This document shows positions 48,295-56,152 of a stretch of 64,000 bases of DNA, piece by piece. Location: positions 319,269 through 383,268 of the forward strand of contig NZ_LN908977.1 of NCBI RefSeq assembly GCF_001486165.1, read 5' to 3'. The stretch is from Bittarella massiliensis (ex Durand et al. 2017) (GTDB taxonomy: Bacteria; Bacillota; Clostridia; Oscillospirales; Ruminococcaceae). The translations under genes and the position numbers were made by a program. Position 1 is the stretch's first letter. Each line of letters opens with the position of its first letter. The notes beneath the pieces were generated by a model, which was not told the origin of the DNA, ran no database searches, and worked only from the letters and a program-made list of their open reading frames with translations.

Positions 48295-48321
48295 AGAGGG
48301 GGGAGCGCCCCCTCTTTTTTT
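48295..48321 (+). terminator. Terminator of the thr operon
   Basis: AGAGGGGG and CCCCCTCT pair around the AGCG loop and are followed by seven T residues. Confidence 0.85.
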
Positions 48322-48352
48322 GTGGCAACGCCACCGCCCCAACCCCCGATTT

Positions 48353-48590
48353 TGCCGGGGAGACAGATCGTTTTTGCACAGGGCTTCCTGAAAGAAAGGG
48401 CCGGAGGTGCAAAAAGGGAAGCGGCTGTGGGGACGGATGACGCAAAACGGCATCCGAAATTGCCGATTTGCCGGCGGCGCGCGCAGCGCAGGCAAACATT
48501 TGCGATTCCCCCTTGCGGGGCCGATGCAAGCCGCCCATTTTACCGGTGGTTTCGATTGCCAAAATGCCCTGCTGCGGACAGGGTGCTCAC
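48353..48590. repeat. Diverged dispersed repeat, copy 2, downstream of the thr operon
   Basis: This stretch repeats the series seen at 44003: tgccgggga, gcacagggcttcctgaa, gaaagggc..ggaggtgcaa, then gatgacgcaaaacggcatccg. It is on the same strand and differs at perhaps a third of positions. The gap 48322-48608 holds no supported gene. Confidence 0.5.
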
Positions 48591-48608
48591 AGAGAGGAGA
48601 GAGATGAG

Positions 48609-48986
48609 ATGAATTGGACGATACAGGCCGTTGGCGATGGGTCCATCGCCGTGTTGGAAGGGGTGCAGGGGGCCATTTGTGACCTGCCGTCCGCCCTAGA
48701 CGTGATTGCGGCGACGGCATTTGAGATGGGGTGTCACAAGCTCGCCATCGAGAAGGAAGCCCTCGCCGAATCCTTTTTTGACCTCCGCACCGGATTGGCG
48801 GGCGAGGTGCTGGAGAAGTTTGTCCAGTACCGGGTGCAGGTGGCCATCTGGGGGGATCATTCGGGGTATGCCAGCAAGGCCCTGAAGGACTTTATTCGCG
48901 AGAGCAACCGGGGGAGGGCGGTCTTTTTTGCCGACAGCAGGGAAGAGGCCCTGTGCAAACTGGGACAGCCTGCCTCGGCGAGATAG
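48609..48986 (+). CDS. DUF4180 family protein
   Basis: The 125-residue cytosolic protein of the DUF4180 family has unknown function. Family marks are ALDVIAATAFEMGCHKLAIEKEALAESFFDLRTGLAGEVLEKFVQYRVQVAIWGD and SKALKDFIRESNRGRAVFFADSREEAL. The conserved FFDLRTGLAGE stretch and the acidic GDxS turn define it. It resembles a STAS-like small alpha/beta fold, an inference only. ATG 48609 has GAGAGGAGAGAGATG upstream. A terminator follows, and it is monocistronic. Confidence 0.82.
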   Translation: MNWTIQAVGDGSIAVLEGVQGAICDLPSALDVIAATAFEMGCHKLAIEKEALAESFFDLRTGLAGEVLEKFVQYRVQVAIWGDHSGYASKALKDFIRESNRGRAVFFADSREEALCKLGQPASAR

Positions 48987-49008
48987 AGCGGCTGTCTTCG
49001 CTGAAATA

Positions 49009-49038
49009 AAAAAGCCACCCGGATGGGTGGCTTTTTTG
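49009..49038 (+). terminator. Terminator after the DUF4180 gene
   Basis: AAAAAGCCACCC and GGGTGGCTTTTT form a 12-bp perfect stem around GGAT. Confidence 0.9.
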
Positions 49039-49067
49039 CGATTGGGAGGGGCCGAGTGATGGCCGCC

Positions 49068-49451
49068 ACCCTTTTTCGCTGGCTTCAAGGGATATGCAAC
49101 GCAGCCCCGCAAACGGGCTCCGTTTGCTTGGCGGCATCAGCCTTGCCAAAGCGCTGCTTTGGCATTTGCTCCGCAAACCGGCCGCTGCCCTTTCGCTGGT
49201 TTTTCAGACTCTGTAGCGCAGCCCCGCAAACGGGCTCCGTTTGCTTGGCGGCATCAGCCTTGCCAAAGCGCTGCTTTGGCATTTGCTCCGCAAACCGGCC
49301 GCTGCCCTTTCGCTGGTTTTTCAGGCTCTGTAGCACAGCCCCGCAAACGGGCTCCGTTTGCTTGGCGGCATCAGCTTTGCCAAAGCGCTGCTTTGGCATT
49401 TGCTCTGCAAACCAGCCGCTGCCCGTTCGCTAGTTTTTCAGGCTTTGGAGC
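49068..49451. repeat. 117-bp tandem repeat, three units plus a fragment, each with two hairpins
   Basis: Units start at 49101, 49218 and 49335 at a fixed 117-base period and are nearly identical; a partial unit precedes (from about 49068). Each holds two 8-bp perfect stems with the same GCT loop: GCAAACGG/CCGTTTGC (49109-49127 in unit one) and GCCAAAGC/GCTTTGGC (49145-49163). The last unit overlaps the final seven codons and stop of the minus-strand UPF0210 gene. Because 117 is a multiple of three, every frame repeats as a 39-residue peptide, but there is no SD or start to suggest translation. Confidence 0.9.
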
Positions 49452-50785
49452 GGGGCCGGGATGCGGCCGCCGCGGGCGATCATCTTGGCGGGGGAGGCGT
49501 AGTTGACCTTCATGATGGGGGCGCTGCCGAAGAGGCCGCCGAATTCCAGCTCTTCGCCCTCCTTTTTGCCGATGGCGGGGATGATCCGCACGGCGGTGGT
49601 CTTGGAGTTGACCATCCCGATGGCGGCTTCGTCGGCGATGATGGCGCTCAAGATGTCGGCGGAGGTGTCGCCGGGCACGGCGATCATGTCCAGCCCCACC
49701 GAGCAGACGGCGGTCATGGCCTCCAACTTTTCCAGCAGCAGACAGCCCGAGCGGGCGGCGTCGATCATCCCCGCGTCCTCCGATACCGGGATAAAGGCGC
49801 CCGAGAGGCCGCCCACGGCGGAGGAGGCCATGACCCCGCCCTTCTTCACTGCATCGTTGAGCATGGCCAGGGCGGCGGTGGTGCCGTGGGCGCCGCACTG
49901 CTCCAGCCCGATTTCCTCCAGGATGTGGGCCACGCTGTCCCCCACCGCCGGGGTCGGGGCGAGGGAGAGGTCCACAATGCCGAAGGGCACCCCCAGGGCG
50001 CGGGAGGCCTCGGCCCCCACCAGCTGGCCCATGCGGGTGATTTTAAAGGCGGTCTTTTTGATCAGGTCGGCCACGTCGGTCAGGTCGCCCCCCTCCATCT
50101 TGGAGAGGGCGGCCCGCACCACGCCGGGGCCGGAGACCCCCACGTGGATGACGCAGTCGGGCTCGCCCACCCCGTGGAAGGCGCCGGCCATAAAGGGGTT
50201 GTCCTCCGGCGCGTTGCAGAAGACCACCAGCTTGGAGGGGCCCACGCAGTCGCGGTCAGCGGTGTTCTCGGCACTCTGGCGGATGATCTGGCCCATCAGC
50301 CGGACGGCGTCCATGTTGATGCCCGCCTTGGTGGAGCCGATGTTGACCGACGAGCAGAGCCGGTCGGTGACCCGCAGCGCCTCGGGGATGGACTCGATGA
50401 GCTCCAAATCGCCGGGGCCAAAGCCCTTTTGCACCAGGGCGCTGTACCCGCCGATGAAGTTGACTCCCACCGTCTCGGCACAGCGCTGCAGGGTGCGGGC
50501 GTACTTCACCGGGTCGCCGCCGCTGGCCCCCAGCAGCATGGCGATGGGGGTGACCGAGATGCGCTTGTTGATGATGGGGATGCCGTACTTGCCCTCGATC
50601 TCCTCCCCCACCTTGACCAGGTCGCGGGCGCGGGTGGTGATTTTTTGGTAGATCTTTTCGCAGGAGCGGTCGATGTCGGAATCGGCGCAGTCCAGCAGGG
50701 AGATGCCCATGGTGATGGTGCGGATGTCCAGGCTCTCCTCCTGGATCATCTTGATGGTCTCGAGTATTTCGTTGGTGCTGATCAT
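49430..50785 (-). CDS. UPF0210 (DUF711/PFL-like) family protein
   Basis: The 451-residue protein of the UPF0210 family has unknown function, always paired with a UPF0237 ACT protein. Conserved parts are [24 protein letters not shown] at the N-terminus, [56 protein letters not shown] near residue 195, and the C-terminal [13 protein letters not shown]. The fold is related to glycyl-radical enzymes without the radical Gly motif. ATG has AGGGAGGG upstream. Its last codons and TAG stop lie in the first unit of the 117-bp repeat array. Confidence 0.9.
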   Translation of the reverse strand: MISTNEILETIKMIQEESLDIRTITMGISLLDCADSDIDRSCEKIYQKITTRARDLVKVGEEIEGKYGIPIINKRISVTPIAMLLGASGGDPVKYARTLQRCAETVGVNFIGGYSALVQKGFGPGDLELIESIPEALRVTDRLCSSVNIGSTKAGINMDAVRLMGQIIRQSAENTADRDCVGPSKLVVFCNAPEDNPFMAGAFHGVGEPDCVIHVGVSGPGVVRAALSKMEGGDLTDVADLIKKTAFKITRMGQLVGAEASRALGVPFGIVDLSLAPTPAVGDSVAHILEEIGLEQCGAHGTTAALAMLNDAVKKGGVMASSAVGGLSGAFIPVSEDAGMIDAARSGCLLLEKLEAMTAVCSVGLDMIAVPGDTSADILSAIIADEAAIGMVNSKTTAVRIIPAIGKKEGEELEFGGLFGSAPIMKVNYASPAKMIARGGRIPAPLQSLKN

Positions 50786-50797
50786 GAGCCGCCCTCC

Positions 50798-51067
50798 CTA
50801 AATGCGGTGCATCGAGTTGAAGATGTCCTCGTGCATCAGGTTGATTTGCAGGCCCCGCTCCTGGCCCAGGGTCTCCAGACGGGCGCGCAGCTCGGAGAGC
50901 TCCAGGTTGCACTTGGAGATGTCCACCACCATGATCATGGCGAAGATGTCCCCCAGGATGGACTGGGTCACATCCTGCACGTTGGCGTTGGCCTCGGCGC
51001 AGACGGTGCTGACGGCCGCCAGGATGCCCACGGTGTCCTTGCCGATAACAGAGATAACAGCTTTCAT
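50798..51067 (-). CDS. UPF0237 ACT domain protein
   Basis: The 89-residue single ACT domain shows MKAVISVIGKDTVGILAAVSTVCAEANANVQDVTQSI, then FAMIMVVDISKCNLELSELRARLETLG. ACT domains bind amino acids or similar small ligands. It lies 12 bases upstream of the UPF0210 gene, the invariant pairing in bacteria, so the two proteins probably form one ligand-controlled system. The GAGGAAGAAAAG stretch before ATG serves as SD. Confidence 0.92.
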   Translation of the reverse strand: MKAVISVIGKDTVGILAAVSTVCAEANANVQDVTQSILGDIFAMIMVVDISKCNLELSELRARLETLGQERGLQINLMHEDIFNSMHRI

Positions 51068-51138
51068 CTTTTCTTCCTCACTTTGCTTCTATTTTGAAAG
51101 GCCGCCCGCCGGGGCGGCGAACAGACGGGTGACGGGGG

Positions 51139-52917
51139 TCAGACCGAAATGGCCTCCACCGCCTCTAAAAAGGTTTTGGAGCCCATGTCGCCGGGCATGG
51201 CGAAGGCCCCGCCCGAGAGGGTGACGTCGGTGATGACGGCGCACTCGGGGGCGCAGACCCGCTTGAATTGCGAGGCGCAAAACCGCTTGTAGAAGAGGCC
51301 CAGCTTCTCCTTGATGTAGGCGCCGGTATAGCGCTCGCCAAAGGCCGCGCAGGCGTAGTAGAAGATCTTCTCCGGCGGCAGGCCGTAGCGCAGGTGGTGG
51401 TAGAGGATGAAGTCCAGCAGGTCGTACTCCCCCAAAATCTCCTCGGTCTTCTGGGCGATGTTGCCGAACTCGTCGGGGGGGAGCAGCTCCGGGCTGACCG
51501 GGGTGTCCAGGATGTCCTGAATGAAGGGGGCGGCCTTGGCAAAGCGCTCCTTCAGCCGCCGGCAGACGGCCCGCACCAGGGTCTTGGGCAGGCAGATGTT
51601 GACGTTGAAGTTGGCCAGGGCGTCGCCACCAAAGGTGCAAAAGCCCAGCGCGGCCTCCGACAGGTCGCCGGTCCCCACCACCAGGGCCCCGGTCTCGTTG
51701 GCGATGTCCAGGCAAATTTGGGTGCGCTCCCTGGCCTGGGCGTTTTCAAAGGTGACGTTGTGGCTTTGGGGGTCGTGGCCGATGTCGGCAAAGTGCGCCT
51801 CCACCGCCGGGCCGATGGGGATCTTGCGCAGTTTTGCGCCCACCGCCTCGCAGAGCTTTTCGGCGTTTGACTTGGTGCGCTGCGAGGTGCCAAAGCCGGG
51901 CATGGTCACCGCGGTGACGGCCGAGCGGGGCAGCCCCAACCGGTCGCAGGCCCCGGCGGCCACCAGCAGTGCCAGGGTGGAGTCCAGCCCGCCGGAGAGG
52001 GCCACCACCAGCTCCTTGATGCCGGTGTTCTCCATCCGCACCGCCAGGCTCTTGACCTGCAGGGAGAACAGCTCGTCGAGCTGCTCAGGGCGGGTGATGA
52101 AGGGGTTTTGCCCCAGGGGGCGCAGCAGCTTTTTGCCGCCGGTGCGCACCGGCACCGAGAAGGCGGGCTCAGGCCGCCGGAAGGCGGGGAGGGTTTGCCC
52201 CCGCCGGTACCCGGCGATGATGTCCAGATCCACATCGCAGACGGCTGCGGGGGGCCCGCTCACCGCCTGGGCAAAGGCCAGCAGCCGGTCGCACTCGAAG
52301 ACGGCGGTCTGGGCGGTGAAGAGCCGGGGGGCGGACGAGTCGCCCTCGCCTCCCTGGGAGAGGACACAGCAGACCCCCAGGGCGGCGCTGACCTCCTTGA
52401 TCTGGCGCAGCACCCGGTCGCCGTAACCCAGCCGGTCGGGCTCGCAGGCGCAGAGGAGGAGGAGGTCGGCCCCGCTCTCCACGATCTCCCGCGCGTAGAG
52501 GGAGAGGTGCGCCGGGTCGCCGAAGAAGAGGGCGGCGGTGCCGCCGCCCACCGAGAAGGTGGGGAGGGGACGGCCCAGTTCGGTCTCGGCGGGGAGGTCC
52601 AGCAGCAGCTGTCCTTCCCGGTAGAGATAGGCGTGCTCCCCGCCGGGGGAGGGGGCGGTGAAGAGGAACAGCCCCCCCAGCGCCGCCAGCTTGGCGCCGA
52701 GATAGGGGTGCAGCTCCCCGGCCGTCTTGGCAAACTGGCCGTTTTGGGCCAGGTCGCCAAGCGAGCCGCCGGTGAGGGTGTATTTGGGCAGCAGCACCAG
52801 GTCGGGGGCGCGATCCCCCAACTGCTGGGCCGCCTCGATCAGGGCCTCGGCGCTTTTGTGCATGTCCCCCAGGGAGATGCGGGAGGTGAGCGCCGCCACC
52901 CGTACAATGCTTTCCAA
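51139..52917 (-). CDS. nadE: NAD+ synthase, glutamine-type architecture with a degenerate glutaminase domain
   Basis: NadE converts deamido-NAD to NAD+. The 592-residue protein has the two-domain layout: an N-terminal nitrilase/glutaminase domain (about 1-270) and a C-terminal synthetase domain with ELVVALSGGLDSTLALL (pyrophosphatase loop near residue 308), FGTSQRTKSNAEKLCE, VGTGDLSEAALGFCTFGGDALANFNVN and LPPDEFGNIAQKTEE. In the first domain the catalytic Glu position reads LLPKYTLTG (Lys45), the Lys position reads LPAET, and the Cys position reads LFFGDPAH, so the E-K-C triad is absent. Ammonia use is therefore likely. TTG start, with GGAGG eight bases upstream. Confidence 0.9.
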   Translation of the reverse strand: MESIVRVAALTSRISLGDMHKSAEALIEAAQQLGDRAPDLVLLPKYTLTGGSLGDLAQNGQFAKTAGELHPYLGAKLAALGGLFLFTAPSPGGEHAYLYREGQLLLDLPAETELGRPLPTFSVGGGTAALFFGDPAHLSLYAREIVESGADLLLLCACEPDRLGYGDRVLRQIKEVSAALGVCCVLSQGGEGDSSAPRLFTAQTAVFECDRLLAFAQAVSGPPAAVCDVDLDIIAGYRRGQTLPAFRRPEPAFSVPVRTGGKKLLRPLGQNPFITRPEQLDELFSLQVKSLAVRMENTGIKELVVALSGGLDSTLALLVAAGACDRLGLPRSAVTAVTMPGFGTSQRTKSNAEKLCEAVGAKLRKIPIGPAVEAHFADIGHDPQSHNVTFENAQARERTQICLDIANETGALVVGTGDLSEAALGFCTFGGDALANFNVNICLPKTLVRAVCRRLKERFAKAAPFIQDILDTPVSPELLPPDEFGNIAQKTEEILGEYDLLDFILYHHLRYGLPPEKIFYYACAAFGERYTGAYIKEKLGLFYKRFCASQFKRVCAPECAVITDVTLSGGAFAMPGDMGSKTFLEAVEAISV

Positions 52918-53163
52918 AAAAGAGACCTCCTTGCCAAAAAGAGATGGGCCCCCCCGGCGCGGACAGCGCGCCCGCGGCGGGGGGAAAGGGGGGCGTGCAC
53001 CGGCGCGCCGCCCCGCCCAAACAGGGGGGAGGGGCCGCCGGCTGCCAGGCCCGCCCTGGCGAATATCGCCATGCGGCCATTATAGCATATTTCCCCGCCC
53101 AAAAACACCGTGCAGGGGCAGAAAAATGCGCCCGGCAACGGGTTTTTGCCCGGCGCGCCCCCC

Positions 53164-53192
53164 TTGTGCGCAGGGGCAAAAGGGAGTATACT
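53164..53192 (+). promoter_or_regulatory. Sigma-A-like promoter of the Lrp-aminotransferase unit
   Basis: TTGTGC and TATACT are separated by 17 bases, with the start codon 63 bases downstream. Confidence 0.55.
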
Positions 53193-53255
53193 GTTTACTC
53201 AATCAGCCCCTTTTACCGGGGGGCGGAAAAAAAGACGTGAAGGAGTGAGTGACGG

Positions 53256-53735
53256 ATGGACAAATTACTGAAGATCTTACGGCGCAACGGCATGATGGAG
53301 GTGGCGCAGCTGGCGCTGCTTTTGGACCAGAGCGAGGCGGAGGTGGAAGAGCGGCTTCGCCAGCTGGAAGAGGATGGGGTCATCAAGGGCTACCGGGCGG
53401 TCATCGATTTTGAGGAGACCGAGGAGAACCATGTGGAGGCCCTGGTGGACCTGAAGGTGACCCCCCGCAAGGACTGCGGCTTTGACTACGTGGCCGACAA
53501 GATCGCCCAGATGAAGGAAGTGGATTCCCTCTACCTGATGAGCGGCGGCTACGACCTGTCGGTCCACATTTCCGGCAAGACCTTTCAGGACATCGCCATG
53601 ATGGTGGCCAAAAAACTCTCCACCATCGACGGGGTGACCGGCACCGCCACCCATTTTGTCCTCAAGAAATACAAGGAAGACGACATCCTCTTCTGCGGTG
53701 AAAAACGCGATGAAAGGGGACTCACCAACCTGTGA
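53256..53735 (+). CDS. Lrp/AsnC-family transcriptional regulator
   Basis: The 159-residue regulator has an N-terminal winged HTH (MDKLLKILRRNGMMEVAQLALLLDQSEAEVEERLRQLEEDGVIKGYRAVID across residues 1-50) and a RAM ligand domain (EALVDLKVTPRKDCGFDYVADKIAQ, LMSGGYDLSVHISGKTFQDIAMMVAKKLSTIDGV). Such proteins sense amino acids. Its stop overlaps the start of the aminotransferase gene by four bases, so it most likely regulates that gene and itself. GAAGGAGTGAGTGACGG precedes ATG. Confidence 0.92.
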   Translation: MDKLLKILRRNGMMEVAQLALLLDQSEAEVEERLRQLEEDGVIKGYRAVIDFEETEENHVEALVDLKVTPRKDCGFDYVADKIAQMKEVDSLYLMSGGYDLSVHISGKTFQDIAMMVAKKLSTIDGVTGTATHFVLKKYKEDDILFCGEKRDERGLTNL

Positions 53736-54910
53736 TCGACTACAACAAAATCCTCTCCAACAAAATTTTGCAGGTGAAGCCCTCCGGCATCCGCAAGTTC
53801 TTCGACATCGCCGCCGAGATGGAGGGGGTCATCTCCCTCGGGGTGGGGGAGCCCGACTTCGACACCCCCTACTCGGTGCGCCAGGCCGGCATCAAGAGCT
53901 TGGAAGAGGGCAAGACCTGGTACACCGCCAACGCCGGACTGGCCCCCCTGCGGGAGGGAATCGCCCGCTACCTGCAGCGCCGGTTCGACGGCCTCACCTA
54001 CGACCCCAGCGACGAGATCCTGGTCACGGTGGGCGGCAGCGAAGCCATCGACATCGCCATCCGCACCCTGGTGGATCCGGGGGACGAGGTGATCATCCCC
54101 GAGCCCAGCTTTGTCTGCTACACCCCAATCGTCCAGCTGGCCGGCGGGGTGCCGGTGCCCATCCCCACCAGGGAGGAAAACGAGTTTCGCCTCACCGCCC
54201 AGGAGCTGAAGGACGCCCTCACCGAGCGCACCAAGCTGCTGGTGCTGCCCTTCCCCAACAACCCCACCGGCGCGGTGATGGAGCGGCGCCACCTGGAGGA
54301 GATCGCCCAGGTGCTGCGGGGGACCGACGTGATGGTCCTCTCCGACGAGATCTACGCCGAGCTGACCTATGGCGGGCTGAAACACACCCCCTTTGCCGCC
54401 ATCGAGGGGATGTGGGAGCGCACCATCACCGTCAACGGCTTTTCCAAGGCCTTTGCCATGACCGGCTGGCGGCTGGGCTACGCCTGCTGCCCGGCCCCCA
54501 TCCTCGCCCAGATGAAAAAGGCCCACCAGTTCGCTATCATGTGCGCCCCCACCGTCAGCCAGTACGCCGCGCTGGAGGCCATCAACAACTGCGACGACAG
54601 CATCGAGGAGATGAAGGAGGAGTACGACAGCCGCCGGCGCTACATCGTCGACGCCTTCAACAAGCTGGGGCTGCCCTGCTTCACCCCCAAGGGGGCCTTT
54701 TACGTCTTCCCCTGCATCCGCTCCACCGGGATGTCTTCCGCCCAGTTCTGCGAGGAACTGCTCTACTCCAAGAAAATCGCGGTGGTGCCGGGGGACGCCT
54801 TCGGCGAGAGCGGGGAGGGCTTTATCCGGGTGAGCTACTCCTACTCCCTCTCCCACCTGAAAAAGGCAATCAAGCGCATCGGCGAATTTCTGGAAGAGCG
54901 GCAGGGGTGA
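53732..54910 (+). CDS. PLP-dependent class I/II aminotransferase
   Basis: The 392-residue fold-type I aminotransferase belongs to the aspartate/aromatic amino acid group. It shows ISLGVGEPDFDTPYSVRQAGIKSLEEGKTWYTANAGLAPLREGIARYL, VTVGGSEAIDIAIRTL, FPNNPTGAVMERRHL, LSDEIYAELTY and NGFSKAFAMTGWRLGYACCP with the PLP Lys. Arg near the C-terminus (FIRVSYSYS) binds the carboxylate. The exact amino acid is unknown. GTG overlaps the Lrp gene stop, a coupled pair that suggests amino-acid-responsive control. Confidence 0.92.
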   Translation: MIDYNKILSNKILQVKPSGIRKFFDIAAEMEGVISLGVGEPDFDTPYSVRQAGIKSLEEGKTWYTANAGLAPLREGIARYLQRRFDGLTYDPSDEILVTVGGSEAIDIAIRTLVDPGDEVIIPEPSFVCYTPIVQLAGGVPVPIPTREENEFRLTAQELKDALTERTKLLVLPFPNNPTGAVMERRHLEEIAQVLRGTDVMVLSDEIYAELTYGGLKHTPFAAIEGMWERTITVNGFSKAFAMTGWRLGYACCPAPILAQMKKAHQFAIMCAPTVSQYAALEAINNCDDSIEEMKEEYDSRRRYIVDAFNKLGLPCFTPKGAFYVFPCIRSTGMSSAQFCEELLYSKKIAVVPGDAFGESGEGFIRVSYSYSLSHLKKAIKRIGEFLEERQG

Positions 54911-54931
54911 GGACGCCCCGCCAAAAAACCA

Positions 54932-54972
54932 AACGGCACGGGCCGCGACCGAAGGGGCCGCGGCCCGTTTTG
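54932..54972 (+). terminator. Terminator after the aminotransferase gene
   Basis: AACGGCACGGGCCGCG and CGCGGCCCGTTTT pair, with a one-sided bulge, around ACCGAAGGGGC. Confidence 0.65.
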
Positions 54973-54991
54973 AGAAATGGGGGATCGGAAG

Positions 54992-56131
54992 ATGTCCGCT
55001 GAACTGGTTTCGGTGATAAAGACCCCGCGCTACGGGCGGGAGGAGGCGGTGGCCGCCGTCCGCCGCCACTTTGCGGCCTTGGGGGTAAAGGAGCAGGTGG
55101 GTCCGGCCACCCGCGCCCTCATCAAGCCCAATTTGCTGATGAAGCGGGCCCCTGAGGGGGCCACCACCACCCACCCCGACTTGGTCTACGCGGCGGTGGT
55201 CTGCCTGCAGGAGCTGGGGGTGCGGGAGATCGCCATTGCCGACAGCCCCGGCGGCCCCTACACCGAGAGCGCCCTGCGGGGCATCTACCGCGCCTGCGGG
55301 ATGGAGGAGGTGGCCCGGGACACCGGCGCCCGCCTCAACTTCGACTTGGGGGAGGGGGAGCGGGAGAACCCTGCCGGGGTGAAGGCCAAGAAGTTCGCCG
55401 TCATCGCCCCCATCTGCCGGGCCGACTTCATCGTGGATGTCGCCAAGTGCAAGACCCACTGCATGACCACCCTCTCCGGCGGGGTGAAAAACCTCTTCGG
55501 CAGCATCCCCGGCCTGCAAAAGCCGCGGATGCACTACCGCTTCCCCGAGACCGAGGACTTCTCCCAGATGCTCCTGGACCTCTGCGGCGCGGTGCGGCCC
55601 GATCTGGTGCTGGTGGACGCGGTGGAGTGCATGGAGGGGGACGGCCCCTCCAGCGGGGTGAAAAAGCAGGTGGGGCTGACCCTCTGCGGCCGCAGCCCCT
55701 ACGCCGTGGACGAGTGCCTCTGCCGGCTGATGGGCTTTTCCCCCGAACAGGTGGCCACGGTGCGGCTGGCCCGGGCGCGGGGGCTCTTTGGCGGGGAGGT
55801 GGCGCTGACGGGAGACGAGGACGCCCTGCAAAACCGCCATTTTCAGCGGCCCCGCTCCTCCACCGTGGACTTTATGGCCGGGGTGCCCGCCCCCCTGCGC
55901 CGCCCGGCCAGGTGGGTGATGCGCATCCTCTTTACCCCCCGGCCGCTCATCGATACCGCCGCCTGCGTGGGCTGTGGGAAGTGTGCCGAGAGCTGCCCGC
56001 CCCAGACCATTGTCCTGGAGGGGGGGAAGGCCCGCATCCGGAGGGAGCGCTGCATCCGCTGCTACTGCTGTCACGAGATGTGCCCGGTGGGGGCCATCCG
56101 CGTCTCCAAAAACATCCTCACCAAACACTAA
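54992..56131 (+). CDS. DUF362 protein with C-terminal 2[4Fe-4S] ferredoxin domain
   Basis: The 379-residue protein has an N-terminal DUF362 domain (RALIKPNLLMKRAPEGATTTHPDLVYAAVVCLQELG, IADSPGGPYTE, VDVAKCKTHCMTTLSGGVKNLFGSIPG). Two ferredoxin clusters are near the end: CVGCGKCAESCPP and CIRCYCCHEMCPVGAI (CxxCxxCxxxCP type). It is probably an electron-transfer or Fe-S maturation-like redox protein; the partner is unknown. ATG 54992 is preferred over 54977 because GGGGGATCGGAAG lies before it. It is followed after 21 bases by ispE. Confidence 0.88.
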   Translation: MSAELVSVIKTPRYGREEAVAAVRRHFAALGVKEQVGPATRALIKPNLLMKRAPEGATTTHPDLVYAAVVCLQELGVREIAIADSPGGPYTESALRGIYRACGMEEVARDTGARLNFDLGEGERENPAGVKAKKFAVIAPICRADFIVDVAKCKTHCMTTLSGGVKNLFGSIPGLQKPRMHYRFPETEDFSQMLLDLCGAVRPDLVLVDAVECMEGDGPSSGVKKQVGLTLCGRSPYAVDECLCRLMGFSPEQVATVRLARARGLFGGEVALTGDEDALQNRHFQRPRSSTVDFMAGVPAPLRRPARWVMRILFTPRPLIDTAACVGCGKCAESCPPQTIVLEGGKARIRRERCIRCYCCHEMCPVGAIRVSKNILTKH

Positions 56132-56152
56132 AAGCGAGAGGAGGGCGCGCCC

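Noticed and set aside
49023-49433. Plus-strand frame encoding a 39-residue Cys-rich repeat protein
   Set aside because: There is no SD or plausible start, and it runs through a terminator hairpin. The periodicity is a consequence of the 117-bp DNA repeat.
49068-49451. Possible CRISPR array
   Set aside because: Units are 117 bp with no alternation of short repeats and unique spacers, and no cas genes are in the window.
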